Source of the DNA: Saccharolobus shibatae B12 | GTDB taxonomy: Archaea > Thermoproteota > Thermoprotei_A > Sulfolobales > Sulfolobaceae | Assembly: GCF_019175345.1 (NCBI RefSeq) | Contig: NZ_CP077717.1 | Span: 434,001 to 498,000, forward strand | Reading direction: 5' to 3' | DNA length: 64,000 nt | Shown: positions 45,771-54,054 of the stretch, piece by piece | Layout of the letters: the number at the start of each line of letters is the position of its first letter | Position numbering within the stretch: the first letter of the stretch is position 1 | Made by a program: the position numbers and the translations under genes | Notes under the pieces: generated by a model | Seen by the model: only the letters and a program-made list of their open reading frames with translations | Databases searched by the model: none | Told to the model about the DNA's origin: nothing

Positions 45771-47000
45771 GTGAGAGAAATGAGAGTGCTAGCAATTGGT
45801 AACGTGTTTAACCCGTCTGGAGTATCAGTTCACATAAAAAACGTCTTAAAAGAACTAGTAAAGATGGGAGACGAAGTGACGTTATACGTTCCATCATTTC
45901 TAGTTAGAAGAAACTATGAGGTGCTAAAGGATTTAGAGAGTGCACATGTTAACGTTCATCATTCCGTGTATGAAGTTAAAGAAGCTGAAGAAGTGGGCAC
46001 ATTACCCTATTTCATAAAATCTCATACCGTCTATTTGAGATGGAATGATTTGGGAGAGGATAGAAAATACATTGATGAACTAAAGGAAATTAAACCTGAC
46101 GTGATATATGATATGCACGAGGACTCAATAACGTTGCGATTATCTTATCATATTGCAAAAAAATTGCATAAGCCATTAGTTAAACTTCTACATGATGAGC
46201 CATTTAGAAATTCTTTCGGAAGGGGATACAGGAAATTTCTAGGAATCAAGGGTTTAGCCTATGATATCTTAATGTGGATGTTCTACAAATTTGACAAGAG
46301 AGCGTTTTTACGTTCAATAAATGATGGAGTATTAAGGGGAATAGCTGGTGTGTCAAAGGCACCATTTTACCTATCTGGGATTGAAGAGATTGCACGTGAC
46401 GTGAGATTAAAGGTTTATGAGGTCGGCAACGCTTTCAATAGGGATATTATTTATAAGTATAGGAAGACTAAGGATAAGGAAGACTATGCGGTGTTCTTTG
46501 CTAGATTAGTCCCACAGAAGGGTATTAGGGAATTGCCTAGAATTGCTGATTTGCTAAATAGTAAAATAGTTGTATTTGGAAAAATTTTCAACGAGAGCGA
46601 TAGGGCGATTCTAATGTCGCATCCTAAAATTGAATATATGGGTTATAGGCCAATAGAAGAGGTGTATAGTACAGTGGCTAAGGCCAAAGTTTTAATATAT
46701 CCTTCCCATCAAGATGGTTTTTCCCTAGTTGTTTTAGATACCTTAGCTTTAGGTACTTCTGTTGTAGCATATGACATACCAGCAATTAGGTTCGTGTTTT
46801 CCAATTTAAAACCAGTTAGAACAGTGGGAGAGTATGATGTGAAGGAAATGGCAAGAATTGCAAACAATATATTGAGTATGAAAGATGAGGAATATGAAGG
46901 CGAGCATGAAGATGAGAACGTGAAGAAGTTTTTAGAATTACACTCATCATGGGCAAACGTAGCTAAGGAGACTCACGATTTTCTTTCTGCATTCTTATAA
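45771..47000 (+). CDS. GT4-type glycosyltransferase
   Basis: 409 residues with two Rossmann-like halves. N-terminal VLAIGNVFNPSGVSVHIKNVLKEL (acceptor domain) and C-terminal YAVFFARLVPQKGIRELPRIA and VLIYPSHQDGFSLVVLDTLALGTSVVAYD. The usual EX7E motif reads D-X7-D here (DGFSLVVLD), an uncommon but conservative change. It transfers an activated sugar, possibly for S-layer N-glycans or exopolysaccharide. Start GTG 45771, or ATG 45780. Overlaps the convergent membrane-protein gene by 38 bp. Confidence 0.82.
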   Translation: MREMRVLAIGNVFNPSGVSVHIKNVLKELVKMGDEVTLYVPSFLVRRNYEVLKDLESAHVNVHHSVYEVKEAEEVGTLPYFIKSHTVYLRWNDLGEDRKYIDELKEIKPDVIYDMHEDSITLRLSYHIAKKLHKPLVKLLHDEPFRNSFGRGYRKFLGIKGLAYDILMWMFYKFDKRAFLRSINDGVLRGIAGVSKAPFYLSGIEEIARDVRLKVYEVGNAFNRDIIYKYRKTKDKEDYAVFFARLVPQKGIRELPRIADLLNSKIVVFGKIFNESDRAILMSHPKIEYMGYRPIEEVYSTVAKAKVLIYPSHQDGFSLVVLDTLALGTSVVAYDIPAIRFVFSNLKPVRTVGEYDVKEMARIANNILSMKDEEYEGEHEDENVKKFLELHSSWANVAKETHDFLSAFL

Positions 47001-47931
47001 ACCTCATTGATAATCCTAATTTTATGGAAGTTAAATAGAAATTATCTCTAATTAAATAGAGGAAATAGAGTACTGCAATGACCCAGAAAATCCCAGAGAT
47101 TTCGAAGTAAAAGAATCGCAATATATAAGCCAAATCTGAGAGAATTACTGAGATTACGATCTTGTCATAATTATATCTACTAGTTGAGTACGTAATGCAG
47201 GAGAAGAATAAGGTCGACATAATACCTAAGGTGAATGCGTGGACGAAATCTCCAAAATAGAGTGATAAAAGGGGGATCACTATGAGAGATAGTAAAGATG
47301 AGAATGCACTAGTGTTCTTAAACGTAAATGTTTTTCTATATATTGTTAGAAAATACGCCACTCCGATAAATGGAAATAGAATGGGGAAGAAGTATGACAA
47401 TATTATAATTAGAAATATTGGTAGCTGATATAATCCGAATACTGGCCTCGTTCTTAAATTAACGGAGAACACTCCCATGTTAACTCCCAATATATATAAG
47501 AGTAAAGGAGTGATGAGAAGCCAATAATTTGGATAGAGTAGCCATGCAATTATAGATGCAAATGGAGATGAAAGCACCAAAGCGTTAATTGGTAATTTTC
47601 TAGCATTATAACCATAACTTCTCAGATCCACTAAAGCCTTGACTTCAGTAATTGCTAGTGCAACTGATGCAATGATTTGAAAATAATGTATTGGAATTAC
47701 CAAAAAGATTAGAGAGGCTATATGTAATGCTAGGTAATTTTTGGCTGGAAAGAATAGTCGCTGTATCATACCAAAGTATAACGCGTAAGCTCCCAACATC
47801 ATGAAATAGGGATGATATGACCAATTGAGGGGAAGTGATAACGAACCCAAAGCCCAATATGCTATTGCCAAGAATATAAAAGGAATGTTAACACCCCATG
47901 GTTCAATCTCCTTAATTTCACTCTTCTTCAT
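46963..47931 (-). CDS. polytopic membrane protein, unknown
   Basis: 322 residues with about 10 hydrophobic helices (for example IPFIFLAIAYWALGSL, LAYILRFFYFEISGIFWVIAVLYFLY). Few charged residues inside helices; histidines occur in YHPYFMM, LALHIASL and IHYFQIIA. The pattern loosely recalls NnrS-type proteins, but this is not secure. TATA-like TTTTTTAATTC lies about 25 nt upstream. Function unknown. Confidence 0.65.
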   Translation of the reverse strand: MKKSEIKEIEPWGVNIPFIFLAIAYWALGSLSLPLNWSYHPYFMMLGAYALYFGMIQRLFFPAKNYLALHIASLIFLVIPIHYFQIIASVALAITEVKALVDLRSYGYNARKLPINALVLSSPFASIIAWLLYPNYWLLITPLLLYILGVNMGVFSVNLRTRPVFGLYQLPIFLIIILSYFFPILFPFIGVAYFLTIYRKTFTFKNTSAFSSLLSLIVIPLLSLYFGDFVHAFTLGIMSTLFFSCITYSTSRYNYDKIVISVILSDLAYILRFFYFEISGIFWVIAVLYFLYLIRDNFYLTSIKLGLSMRFIRMQKENRESP

Positions 47932-47976
47932 ATAGCTAAAATCGAGTACTGAATTAAAAAACCTAAAGCTTATAGA

Positions 47977-48189
47977 TTAGGTTTCAACTAGACTCTTATA
48001 ACTATTACGCAAATACCTAGCCAAGTATAGGGCGTCAGTATCTAAATAACCAGCTAGTCTGACCAAGGTTATATCTGGATTTTGTCTGATTATTTCAATT
48101 ATTTTTCTTAACTTATAAGGTAAGATATCTTCATCATTTGTTGTTAAAGCCCATTCCTTAAACCTTGTCCAAAATTTTGAATAGTTCAC
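47977..48189 (-). CDS. small helix-turn-helix-like protein, 70 residues
   Basis: GTG start 25 nt after a TATA box (CTTAAAAAGTATCC). The sequence LRKIIEIIRQNPDITLVRLAGYLDTDALYLARYLRNSY reads like a helix-turn-helix where LVRLAGYLDTDALYLARYL is the recognition part. It probably binds DNA and may control the divergent gene at 48270, 80 bp away (inference). Confidence 0.55.
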   Translation of the reverse strand: MNYSKFWTRFKEWALTTNDEDILPYKLRKIIEIIRQNPDITLVRLAGYLDTDALYLARYLRNSYKSLVET

Positions 48190-48269
48190 AACATGTTAGT
48201 TTATTAGGATACTTTTTAAGCAAAAGTGCCGAATGACATCTTTTTATGCTTTTTTGCAAAAATGTTAAT

Positions 48270-49181
48270 ATGAAAATTTTAACATTTGGCGGTACTGGAT
48301 TCGTAGGTACCAATTTCGTAAGATACGCATTGAGTAAGGGACACGAGGTTCTAGTTTACGCAAGGAGTATGAACGAGTACGCAAAAACCTTACAAAACGT
48401 TGGTGCAAATATAATTTTCTCTTATGACGATCATTTGAAAGACGTTGATTGTTTAGTCTATTTTATAGGCGCGATGTGGACTAAAGATCCTAAAGAATTT
48501 GAATACTTACAAGTAAAATTCCCTACTGAAATAGGAAGCAAGTTCTTTCAAGTTAACTCAGGTAAGTTCGTATATATAAGCAGTATAGGAGTGTCTGAAA
48601 ATATCGAAAGTAAAGAAAGACCTATCCTTGAGGAAAGTCCACATGGAGAAGGCTTAAAGCCAAATACACTTCACGGAATTACAAAACTTGAAGGGGAAAA
48701 GAGTATATCGAAATTCCCCAATTACGTAATACTTCGGTTTCCAATAATTTACGGCCCCTATAGCAGAATCCTCATGTGGAGGATTTTCATGTGGTTAACT
48801 TCTCATGGTATTGGTATAAAAAACGATAGTATATTTAGCGTAGTTTCAACTAGAAATACGTCTAAGGCAATAGAATTAGCTTGTAAATATAAGAAGAACG
48901 ATTATTTTTACATAACTGATAAGGAACCAGCTAACTTAACAAGTCTTTTCTCTGATGCAGCAAAGGCCATAAATGGAGAAATAAAGTCTTGGTTCCCATT
49001 TAGCGTAAAACTCATAGAGCCTTTCAAGTCTTCACATGAGATGTTGAAAATGGCCTATGATGTTCTTTCTAGGGAGTTAGTGTATTCCTATAAGAAGGCC
49101 GAAAGGGAATTGGATTACATCCCAGAGGACGTAAGGGTTGAGACGTTTAAGGAAATGGCAAGATACTATAAGATTATATGA
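48270..49181 (+). CDS. NAD-dependent epimerase/dehydratase-like protein
   Basis: 303 residues from ATG 48270; the frame extends 8 codons upstream, but a TATA box (TCTTTTTATGC, about 48239-48249) fits 48270. Rossmann motif LTFGGTGFVGTNFV, KFVYISSIGVS, and HGITKLEGEKSI in place of the usual YxxxK active site (Tyr missing). Atypical SDR close to the NDUFA9 or RmlD-like groups. It may bind NAD or a nucleotide sugar structurally, or reduce a quinone-linked substrate. Function not settled. Confidence 0.75.
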   Translation: MKILTFGGTGFVGTNFVRYALSKGHEVLVYARSMNEYAKTLQNVGANIIFSYDDHLKDVDCLVYFIGAMWTKDPKEFEYLQVKFPTEIGSKFFQVNSGKFVYISSIGVSENIESKERPILEESPHGEGLKPNTLHGITKLEGEKSISKFPNYVILRFPIIYGPYSRILMWRIFMWLTSHGIGIKNDSIFSVVSTRNTSKAIELACKYKKNDYFYITDKEPANLTSLFSDAAKAINGEIKSWFPFSVKLIEPFKSSHEMLKMAYDVLSRELVYSYKKAERELDYIPEDVRVETFKEMARYYKII

Positions 49182-49226
49182 GCGTTTAGGATTAACCTTT
49201 TTATTATGCAAGTTATTAAAATTCTT

Positions 49227-49592
49227 ATGATAATATGCACTGTTGTAGATGATTCAAATAGATTGGACTTATTCTCCAGAGGGAAATTCGTAGTATTATT
49301 TGACAATAAAAATAGGGAGATTCTATTTAAAGAGGAGAATCCAGCCCTAAACTCCTCAACGAAAAGGCCATTAGTTGCTAAGGAGTGTGTAAGGTTAAGG
49401 GCAGAAATGGTAATTGCTGCGCATGGTTCTCTTTGCTATCCATCCTATTCAATTTTAAATAAAGCTAATATCAAAATGTTGGTAGGAAATATTGGAGATA
49501 GTATGTACACAGAAAACCTTCGCGCAGTAAGTAAGTGGGAAGTTACCTACTCTAGCTTCTTAGCAATTAAGGAAAGATTATTCGGACATTAG
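49227..49592 (+). CDS. hypothetical protein, NifX/NafY-like fold possible
   Basis: 121 residues from ATG 49227, chosen because TATA CTTTTTATTA (49197-49206) is about 25 nt upstream; ATG 49206 lies inside that box. The pattern [39 protein letters not shown] then [28 protein letters not shown] resembles the dinitrogenase iron-molybdenum cofactor-binding domain, where the later part carries a cysteine loop. Assignment is weak. Overlaps the esterase 3' end by 15 bp. Confidence 0.55.
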   Translation: MIICTVVDDSNRLDLFSRGKFVVLFDNKNREILFKEENPALNSSTKRPLVAKECVRLRAEMVIAAHGSLCYPSYSILNKANIKMLVGNIGDSMYTENLRAVSKWEVTYSSFLAIKERLFGH

Positions 49593-50540
49593 TGCCTTTT
49601 CAAGAAGGCTTAGTGATATATCATATCTATAAGTTGTGTGAAGATGGCCATCATTAAACTCCTCGTAATAGTGATTTATCCCATATTTTTGCAACTTCTT
49701 ATGTAAAGTCCTACTTCCATACTGTATGTTGAACTCGTCCTTTTTACCCACATCTATAAATATGAACTTAAGCATTTTCAAACTATCAGCATATTTATCA
49801 ACCATCCTGACCGGGTCTTTCTCTAGCCATTTTCTCCAAACCTCCTCCAGTATTTCACCAGTCTCCAAATCGAATGGTAACTCTATTTTTTCATCCTTAG
49901 GAGAATAAAATGCTGCCATACCAATTACGTTTAACGTATTCAAATCTTCCTTATGTTGTTTATTCTCCTTCTTCCAATAGTTTTCTAACCATTCCTCGGG
50001 AGTCTTAAATCTCCTTAACTGCTCAATTGCTTTAGGAAATGTAGGTAAGTAGACGTATTCGAAATAGGCATCGCCAGCGTGGTCAGCTATGGCTTTGATA
50101 ACATTAGAATATTTCATTCCCAATACAAGTGCACCATATCCTCCAGACGAGTGTCCAAATATTCCTATCTTATCGCTCTTGAACTTGTCCTTTAAGAAAG
50201 GTATTAATTCCTTTATGAGAAAGTCCTCATACATTCCCACCGCTGAAGAATTTATATACTGATTTCCACCAACCTTAGTGAACATATCTGGAAGGACTAT
50301 TACTGAACCTTTCATTTTCCCCTCATTACTCAATCTCTCAACCTTGCTCTTCATATCCTCTCCCAATGGATTGTAATTGATTTGGGTTAGAGAAGAAGAG
50401 AGGTAGCCACTAAGGTAGATCAATATTGGTCTTCCCTCATATTCTTCAGGGTAAATTAATCCCACTCTTCTCTTATTTGGGTCTTTCAAGGGATTATCTC
50501 TCAAGACATTACTTTCAAATTCAATAATAGTTAAGTTCAC
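49578..50540 (-). CDS. alpha/beta-hydrolase esterase (esterase D-like)
   Basis: 320 residues. Nucleophile elbow [13 protein letters not shown] with Ser131, an aspartate in [11 protein letters not shown] near 255 and a histidine in [10 protein letters not shown] near 300. Helical cap inserted around residues 160-230. Family members hydrolyse esters or S-formylglutathione-type thioesters; the substrate here is unknown. No signal peptide, so cytoplasmic. Confidence 0.85.
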   Translation of the reverse strand: MNLTIIEFESNVLRDNPLKDPNKRRVGLIYPEEYEGRPILIYLSGYLSSSLTQINYNPLGEDMKSKVERLSNEGKMKGSVIVLPDMFTKVGGNQYINSSAVGMYEDFLIKELIPFLKDKFKSDKIGIFGHSSGGYGALVLGMKYSNVIKAIADHAGDAYFEYVYLPTFPKAIEQLRRFKTPEEWLENYWKKENKQHKEDLNTLNVIGMAAFYSPKDEKIELPFDLETGEILEEVWRKWLEKDPVRMVDKYADSLKMLKFIFIDVGKKDEFNIQYGSRTLHKKLQKYGINHYYEEFNDGHLHTTYRYDISLSLLEKALMSE

Positions 50541-50592
50541 GTATCCATTTTCCTTCCCTAAGCTTTAAATCTTCCTTTATCCATTATATCAT

Positions 50593-51693
50593 ATGAAGCT
50601 TACAGTAAAGGAAGTTAAGGAGCTTTTTAAACCAAAATTATTACCAATAATTTGGAAAGATGAAAGTAATACCTTGACAATCCTAGATCAATCCTTATTG
50701 CCTTTTCAAAAAGTTTACGTGGATTTAAAGGATGTTGAAAACACAGCGTTAGCCATAAAGAATATGCAAGTTAGAGGTGCTCCAGCAATAGGAATCACTG
50801 CCGGATACGGAATGGTACTAGCGTTGATCAACAACAAGAATGTAAAGACATTAGATGATGCTATTAGGGAATTAACTAGGGCTAAGACCCTATTAGAGTC
50901 AGCTAGACCTACAGCTGTTAATTTAGTTTGGGCGACCTCAAGAATGCTAACTTTAGCTAAAAATGCAGTGGAAAGTGGTAACGCCAAGGCTGTAAATGAA
51001 CTAATAGAACTAATGAAAGTTGAGGCTAAGAAGATTTTCGATGAGGAGTATGATGCTGAAATACAAATGGGGCTTTACGGTTTAGAGAAATTAAACGATG
51101 GTGATACAGTACTAACGCAGTGCAATGCTGGTGGTTTGGCTACTGGTACTGGGTTAGGAACTGCATTGGCTCCAGTGAAATTGGCTAAGGCCTTAGGGAT
51201 GAACGTTTCAGTAATTGCTCCAGAGACAAGGCCTTGGTTACAAGGAAGTAGGTTAACCGTTTACGAATTAATGGAGGAAGGAATAAAGGTCACGTTAATA
51301 ACAGATACTGCAGTTGGTTTAGTAATGTATCGAGGCATGGTGAATAACGTAATGGTTGGTGCTGACAGGATATTGAGAGATGGGCACGTCTTCAATAAAA
51401 TAGGGACATTTAAGGAAGCGGTTATAGCCCATGAATTGGGTATACCATTTTACGCACTAGCGCCAACTTCCAGTTTCGACTTAAAGAGTAACGTTAACGA
51501 CATTAAGATTGAGGAGAGGGATCCCAATGAAGTAAGGACAATTAGGGGGATACCAATAGCTCCAGAGAACGTAAATGTGTATAATCCAGTATTTGATGTT
51601 ACTCCGCCTAAATATATTACTGGTATTATAACTGAAAAGGGAATAATATATCCTCCATTCCATGAGAATATTAGAAAAATCGTTGAAAGGTAA
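50593..51693 (+). CDS. mtnA: methylthioribose-1-phosphate isomerase
   Basis: 366 residues, eIF2B-like isomerase of the methionine salvage pathway. Motifs: [36 protein letters not shown] with Cys177, [36 protein letters not shown] with Asp258, and PTSSFDL. Both catalytic residues are present, so it is MtnA rather than a plain initiation-factor homolog. TATA box (CTTCCTTTATCC region) upstream of ATG 50593; divergent from the esterase. Confidence 0.92.
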   Translation: MKLTVKEVKELFKPKLLPIIWKDESNTLTILDQSLLPFQKVYVDLKDVENTALAIKNMQVRGAPAIGITAGYGMVLALINNKNVKTLDDAIRELTRAKTLLESARPTAVNLVWATSRMLTLAKNAVESGNAKAVNELIELMKVEAKKIFDEEYDAEIQMGLYGLEKLNDGDTVLTQCNAGGLATGTGLGTALAPVKLAKALGMNVSVIAPETRPWLQGSRLTVYELMEEGIKVTLITDTAVGLVMYRGMVNNVMVGADRILRDGHVFNKIGTFKEAVIAHELGIPFYALAPTSSFDLKSNVNDIKIEERDPNEVRTIRGIPIAPENVNVYNPVFDVTPPKYITGIITEKGIIYPPFHENIRKIVER

Positions 51694-51737
51694 CTCTTAG
51701 GAAAAGTAATTTAAATATCAAGTCAGAATTTACCTTA

Positions 51738-52703
51738 ATGAGAGTTTTAACAAAGATTATCTTGATAGTTTTCGTATTTGAGGTAGTGTTATTCTTAATA
51801 GCCTCAGGCATACCTCAGAATAACCCCTCATTAGTATCAGCGTTTAACAGTACGGAAAATCAAGTATTAAACCAATCTTATTTCGGTAAGGTATTAATGA
51901 TCTTTGGTAACAACGTGAGGGTCGCGTTCTTGGATTTCATACCTGCTGTTGGAATGGTCATATTGGCCGTAAGTATATACTCAACTGGGGCAGTTTTAAG
52001 TGCGTTTTCATCTAGTCTCAATGTCCCTGGAATTTTATCTGCCTTAGGCTTAATGACATTACCACACTCATGGCTTGAACTGCCCTCTTATGCCGTAGCT
52101 GCATCCAGTGGGTTATACATTGTAATTAGACCAAGGGAGTGGGTGAGAGGACTACTAACCCTTATAATTGTCCCAATAGAGTTATTCTTAGCTGCGTTGG
52201 TTGAATCAGGTGAGTTTTACGTAAGCAATCCGTATATATTATGGCTTTACTCAATACCAGCCTTTGTATTCTTGTACTTCCTTTATGAATTCTTACAAAA
52301 AAGAGCTGATAGATACATTAAAGTGAAGACACCAGTAACTCAACAACAGAATGTAATTCAAATTCAGCAACCAACATACGCCGATTATATAACTAGATAC
52401 AACCAGAGTTGGAACACTGCAAGCTATTACGAAACTCAAGGTAACTTAGCTGAGGCTATGAGATATTATTGGGAGGCTATTTTCTACTTAATTACTGCAG
52501 TTGGGAACAAATTGGGAATGCCTACGTTGACAAAGGAGGATCAAGATAATGTGATAAAATCAGTTGCGTACAAGGTTGGAAATCCTCAACTGTACGATAT
52601 CTATAACGAAGCATTCAAAATTAGGATTGAAAATAGGCTAAATGATTTCCAAATATTTAAGGAGTATTTATCTCAGTTGACAAGGTATTTGAATTCTATC
52701 TAA
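51738..52703 (+). CDS. SpoIIM-like membrane protein fused to a helical (HEPN-like) domain
   Basis: 321 residues. N-terminal 190 residues: SpoIIM-type membrane region with FLDFIPAVGMVILAVSIYSTGAVL, GLMTLPHSWLELPSYAVAAS and later helices. After a Gln-rich linker (QQQNVIQIQQP) comes a soluble helical domain (220-321) with YYETQGNLAEAMRYYWEAIFYLITAVG, like PaREP1/HEPN proteins. HEPN domains can bind nucleotides or cut RNA, but no RX4-6H motif is obvious. Role unknown. Overlaps the next gene by 4 bp tail-to-tail. Confidence 0.7.
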   Translation: MRVLTKIILIVFVFEVVLFLIASGIPQNNPSLVSAFNSTENQVLNQSYFGKVLMIFGNNVRVAFLDFIPAVGMVILAVSIYSTGAVLSAFSSSLNVPGILSALGLMTLPHSWLELPSYAVAASSGLYIVIRPREWVRGLLTLIIVPIELFLAALVESGEFYVSNPYILWLYSIPAFVFLYFLYEFLQKRADRYIKVKTPVTQQQNVIQIQQPTYADYITRYNQSWNTASYYETQGNLAEAMRYYWEAIFYLITAVGNKLGMPTLTKEDQDNVIKSVAYKVGNPQLYDIYNEAFKIRIENRLNDFQIFKEYLSQLTRYLNSI

Positions 52704-53107
52704 CTAATAATTTTTTCACTTATCACCTCTATTCCCAACTTTAAGGCTAGATCATAGTATTTTTTAGGGATAGCAAACGCTATCAAGAAACTTCTCACTT
52801 TTTTAGAAAATTTATTTTTTAGGATTTTTTCTCTAATTAACAACTGCTCTATAGTGGAGTAGTCTGCATAGTTTTTGGCTAAAAATAAGTAAATCTCATC
52901 TCCCTCCTCATAATACATGATTGGTAACGAGAATCCTATTCTTAAAATGCCCTCATCGTCTATCAAAAACTCTCTCTTTATTTTAGCTAATTTAACGCCA
53001 TTCCTCTCCAATTGCGGTTTAAACATATTAACTATTAAATATTCAATCTCCTCCTCCTTTCTTGAAATATCAGTAAGGAATTTTAGTACTTGATCTTCTA
53101 AGCTCAT
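52700..53107 (-). CDS. hypothetical protein, 135 residues
   Basis: Soluble, charged. N-terminal helical part (DQVLKFLTDISRKEEEIEYLIVNMFKPQLERNG), then strands (REFLIDDEGILRIGFSLPIMYYEEGDEIYLFLA) and a helical end with VRSFLIAFAIPKKYYDLALKLGIEVI. The order recalls PD-(D/E)XK-like restriction-fold proteins, but the catalytic acid/lysine pattern is not clear. No assignment is made. Confidence 0.6.
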   Translation of the reverse strand: MSLEDQVLKFLTDISRKEEEIEYLIVNMFKPQLERNGVKLAKIKREFLIDDEGILRIGFSLPIMYYEEGDEIYLFLAKNYADYSTIEQLLIREKILKNKFSKKVRSFLIAFAIPKKYYDLALKLGIEVISEKIIS

Positions 53108-53156
53108 ACTATAATATCATACTCCCCCTTATTAAAAATAATTTCTCAAAATACAA

Positions 53157-53196
53157 TTGCACACAGTTGCACATAACAGTACATAAAAATACATAT
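53157..53196. repeat. four 10-bp-phased repeats in a divergent promoter
   Basis: TTGCACA at 53157 and 53167, followed at the same 10-bp spacing by degenerate copies AGTACAT (53178-53184) and AATACAT (53188-53194). The array lies between the divergent genes at 53107 and 53230, just upstream of the TATA-like CTTTTTAAG (53200-53208). Confidence 0.6.
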
Positions 53197-53229
53197 AGTC
53201 TTTTTAAGTAAAAATTAAAATATTATCTT

Positions 53230-53511
53230 ATGAAAACCCTTTTAGTACCGCTAACAACTTTTATGATGCTTGACGTTATAACTACAGCACTGGGATTATC
53301 TAGGGGACTTATGGAAAGTAATCCAATAATAAACGCGTTATATTCATCACTACCATTTCCGATTTTCATTGTGGTATTCCTTCTAATAAAGGTTAGTGTT
53401 TTAGGTTTAATATACGTTCTTTATAAATATGCTAAACTCGATTTAGTGCTCATTCTTGGGATAGGTATTTCTCTGATAGTCTTCATTAACAACATCCTTC
53501 TCATCTCTTAA
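53230..53511 (+). CDS. small membrane protein (DUF5658-like)
   Basis: 93 residues with three transmembrane helices. The start LTTFMMLDVITTALGLSRGLMESNPI with an Asp in the first helix and Asn-Pro after it is typical of DUF5658 proteins, whose function is unknown. Its last 69 bp overlap the convergent sox-linked membrane-protein gene. Confidence 0.65.
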   Translation: MKTLLVPLTTFMMLDVITTALGLSRGLMESNPIINALYSSLPFPIFIVVFLLIKVSVLGLIYVLYKYAKLDLVLILGIGISLIVFINNILLIS

Positions 53512-54045
53512 TAAATTATTTATGTAGGTTAACAATATATACACTGCAATTAGGTTCATCATTAGGAACATTATTATACCTACATACTCTAGTTCTTGAG
53601 GAGTATATACAGCAGTATAAAGCGATGGACTTATCATTAATATTAATGAAAGTATACTATCTCCTATCATCCATAGGGCTAAAAGAAGAACCTTAAAGTT
53701 TCTGCTAAGTTCCTTTAGAGAAGAACCTATCATTAGACCTCCAATTAATAAGGATATCTCCTCAATCACTCGTATGGATAAGATTTCAGTTCCTAAATTA
53801 AAGAAATATGGATAATGCCATAGGAAAGCTGTCGAAGCCCCAACTGTAACAGCTATACTTTTATCCACAATTTTCCTCCTTATGATAAAATATGAAAGAA
53901 GAATACCAGCCCCAAAAAGTGAATAATGAGCTAACATATAGGGTATCGGATTAACAAACATGTACTCCTCTGTAAATGGATTAACAGAAACCACGATAAG
54001 AAAGGTACAGAAAATAAGAACTGCTATAAAAAAATAATTATTCAC
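53443..54045 (-). CDS. membrane protein downstream of soxM
   Basis: 200 residues, about 6 transmembrane helices. It starts at GTG 54045, nine bases after the soxM stop, with a good ribosome site (AAGGTGA) in between, so it belongs to the soxM transcript. Histidines in PYMLAHYSLFG and FLWHYPYFFN could bind heme or metal, but no known Sox subunit matches. Possibly an assembly factor or accessory subunit (inference). Confidence 0.65.
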   Translation of the reverse strand: MNNYFFIAVLIFCTFLIVVSVNPFTEEYMFVNPIPYMLAHYSLFGAGILLSYFIIRRKIVDKSIAVTVGASTAFLWHYPYFFNLGTEILSIRVIEEISLLIGGLMIGSSLKELSRNFKVLLLALWMIGDSILSLILMISPSLYTAVYTPQELEYVGIIMFLMMNLIAVYILLTYINNLLRDEKDVVNEDYQRNTYPKNEH

Positions 54046-54054
54046 TTTTTCACC

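Noticed and set aside
48191-48198. AACATGTT, identical to the core of the reported arabinose-box motif
   Set aside because: It lies between a TATA box and the start of a small regulator-like gene, downstream of where the box acts, and an 8-bp palindrome is expected by chance.
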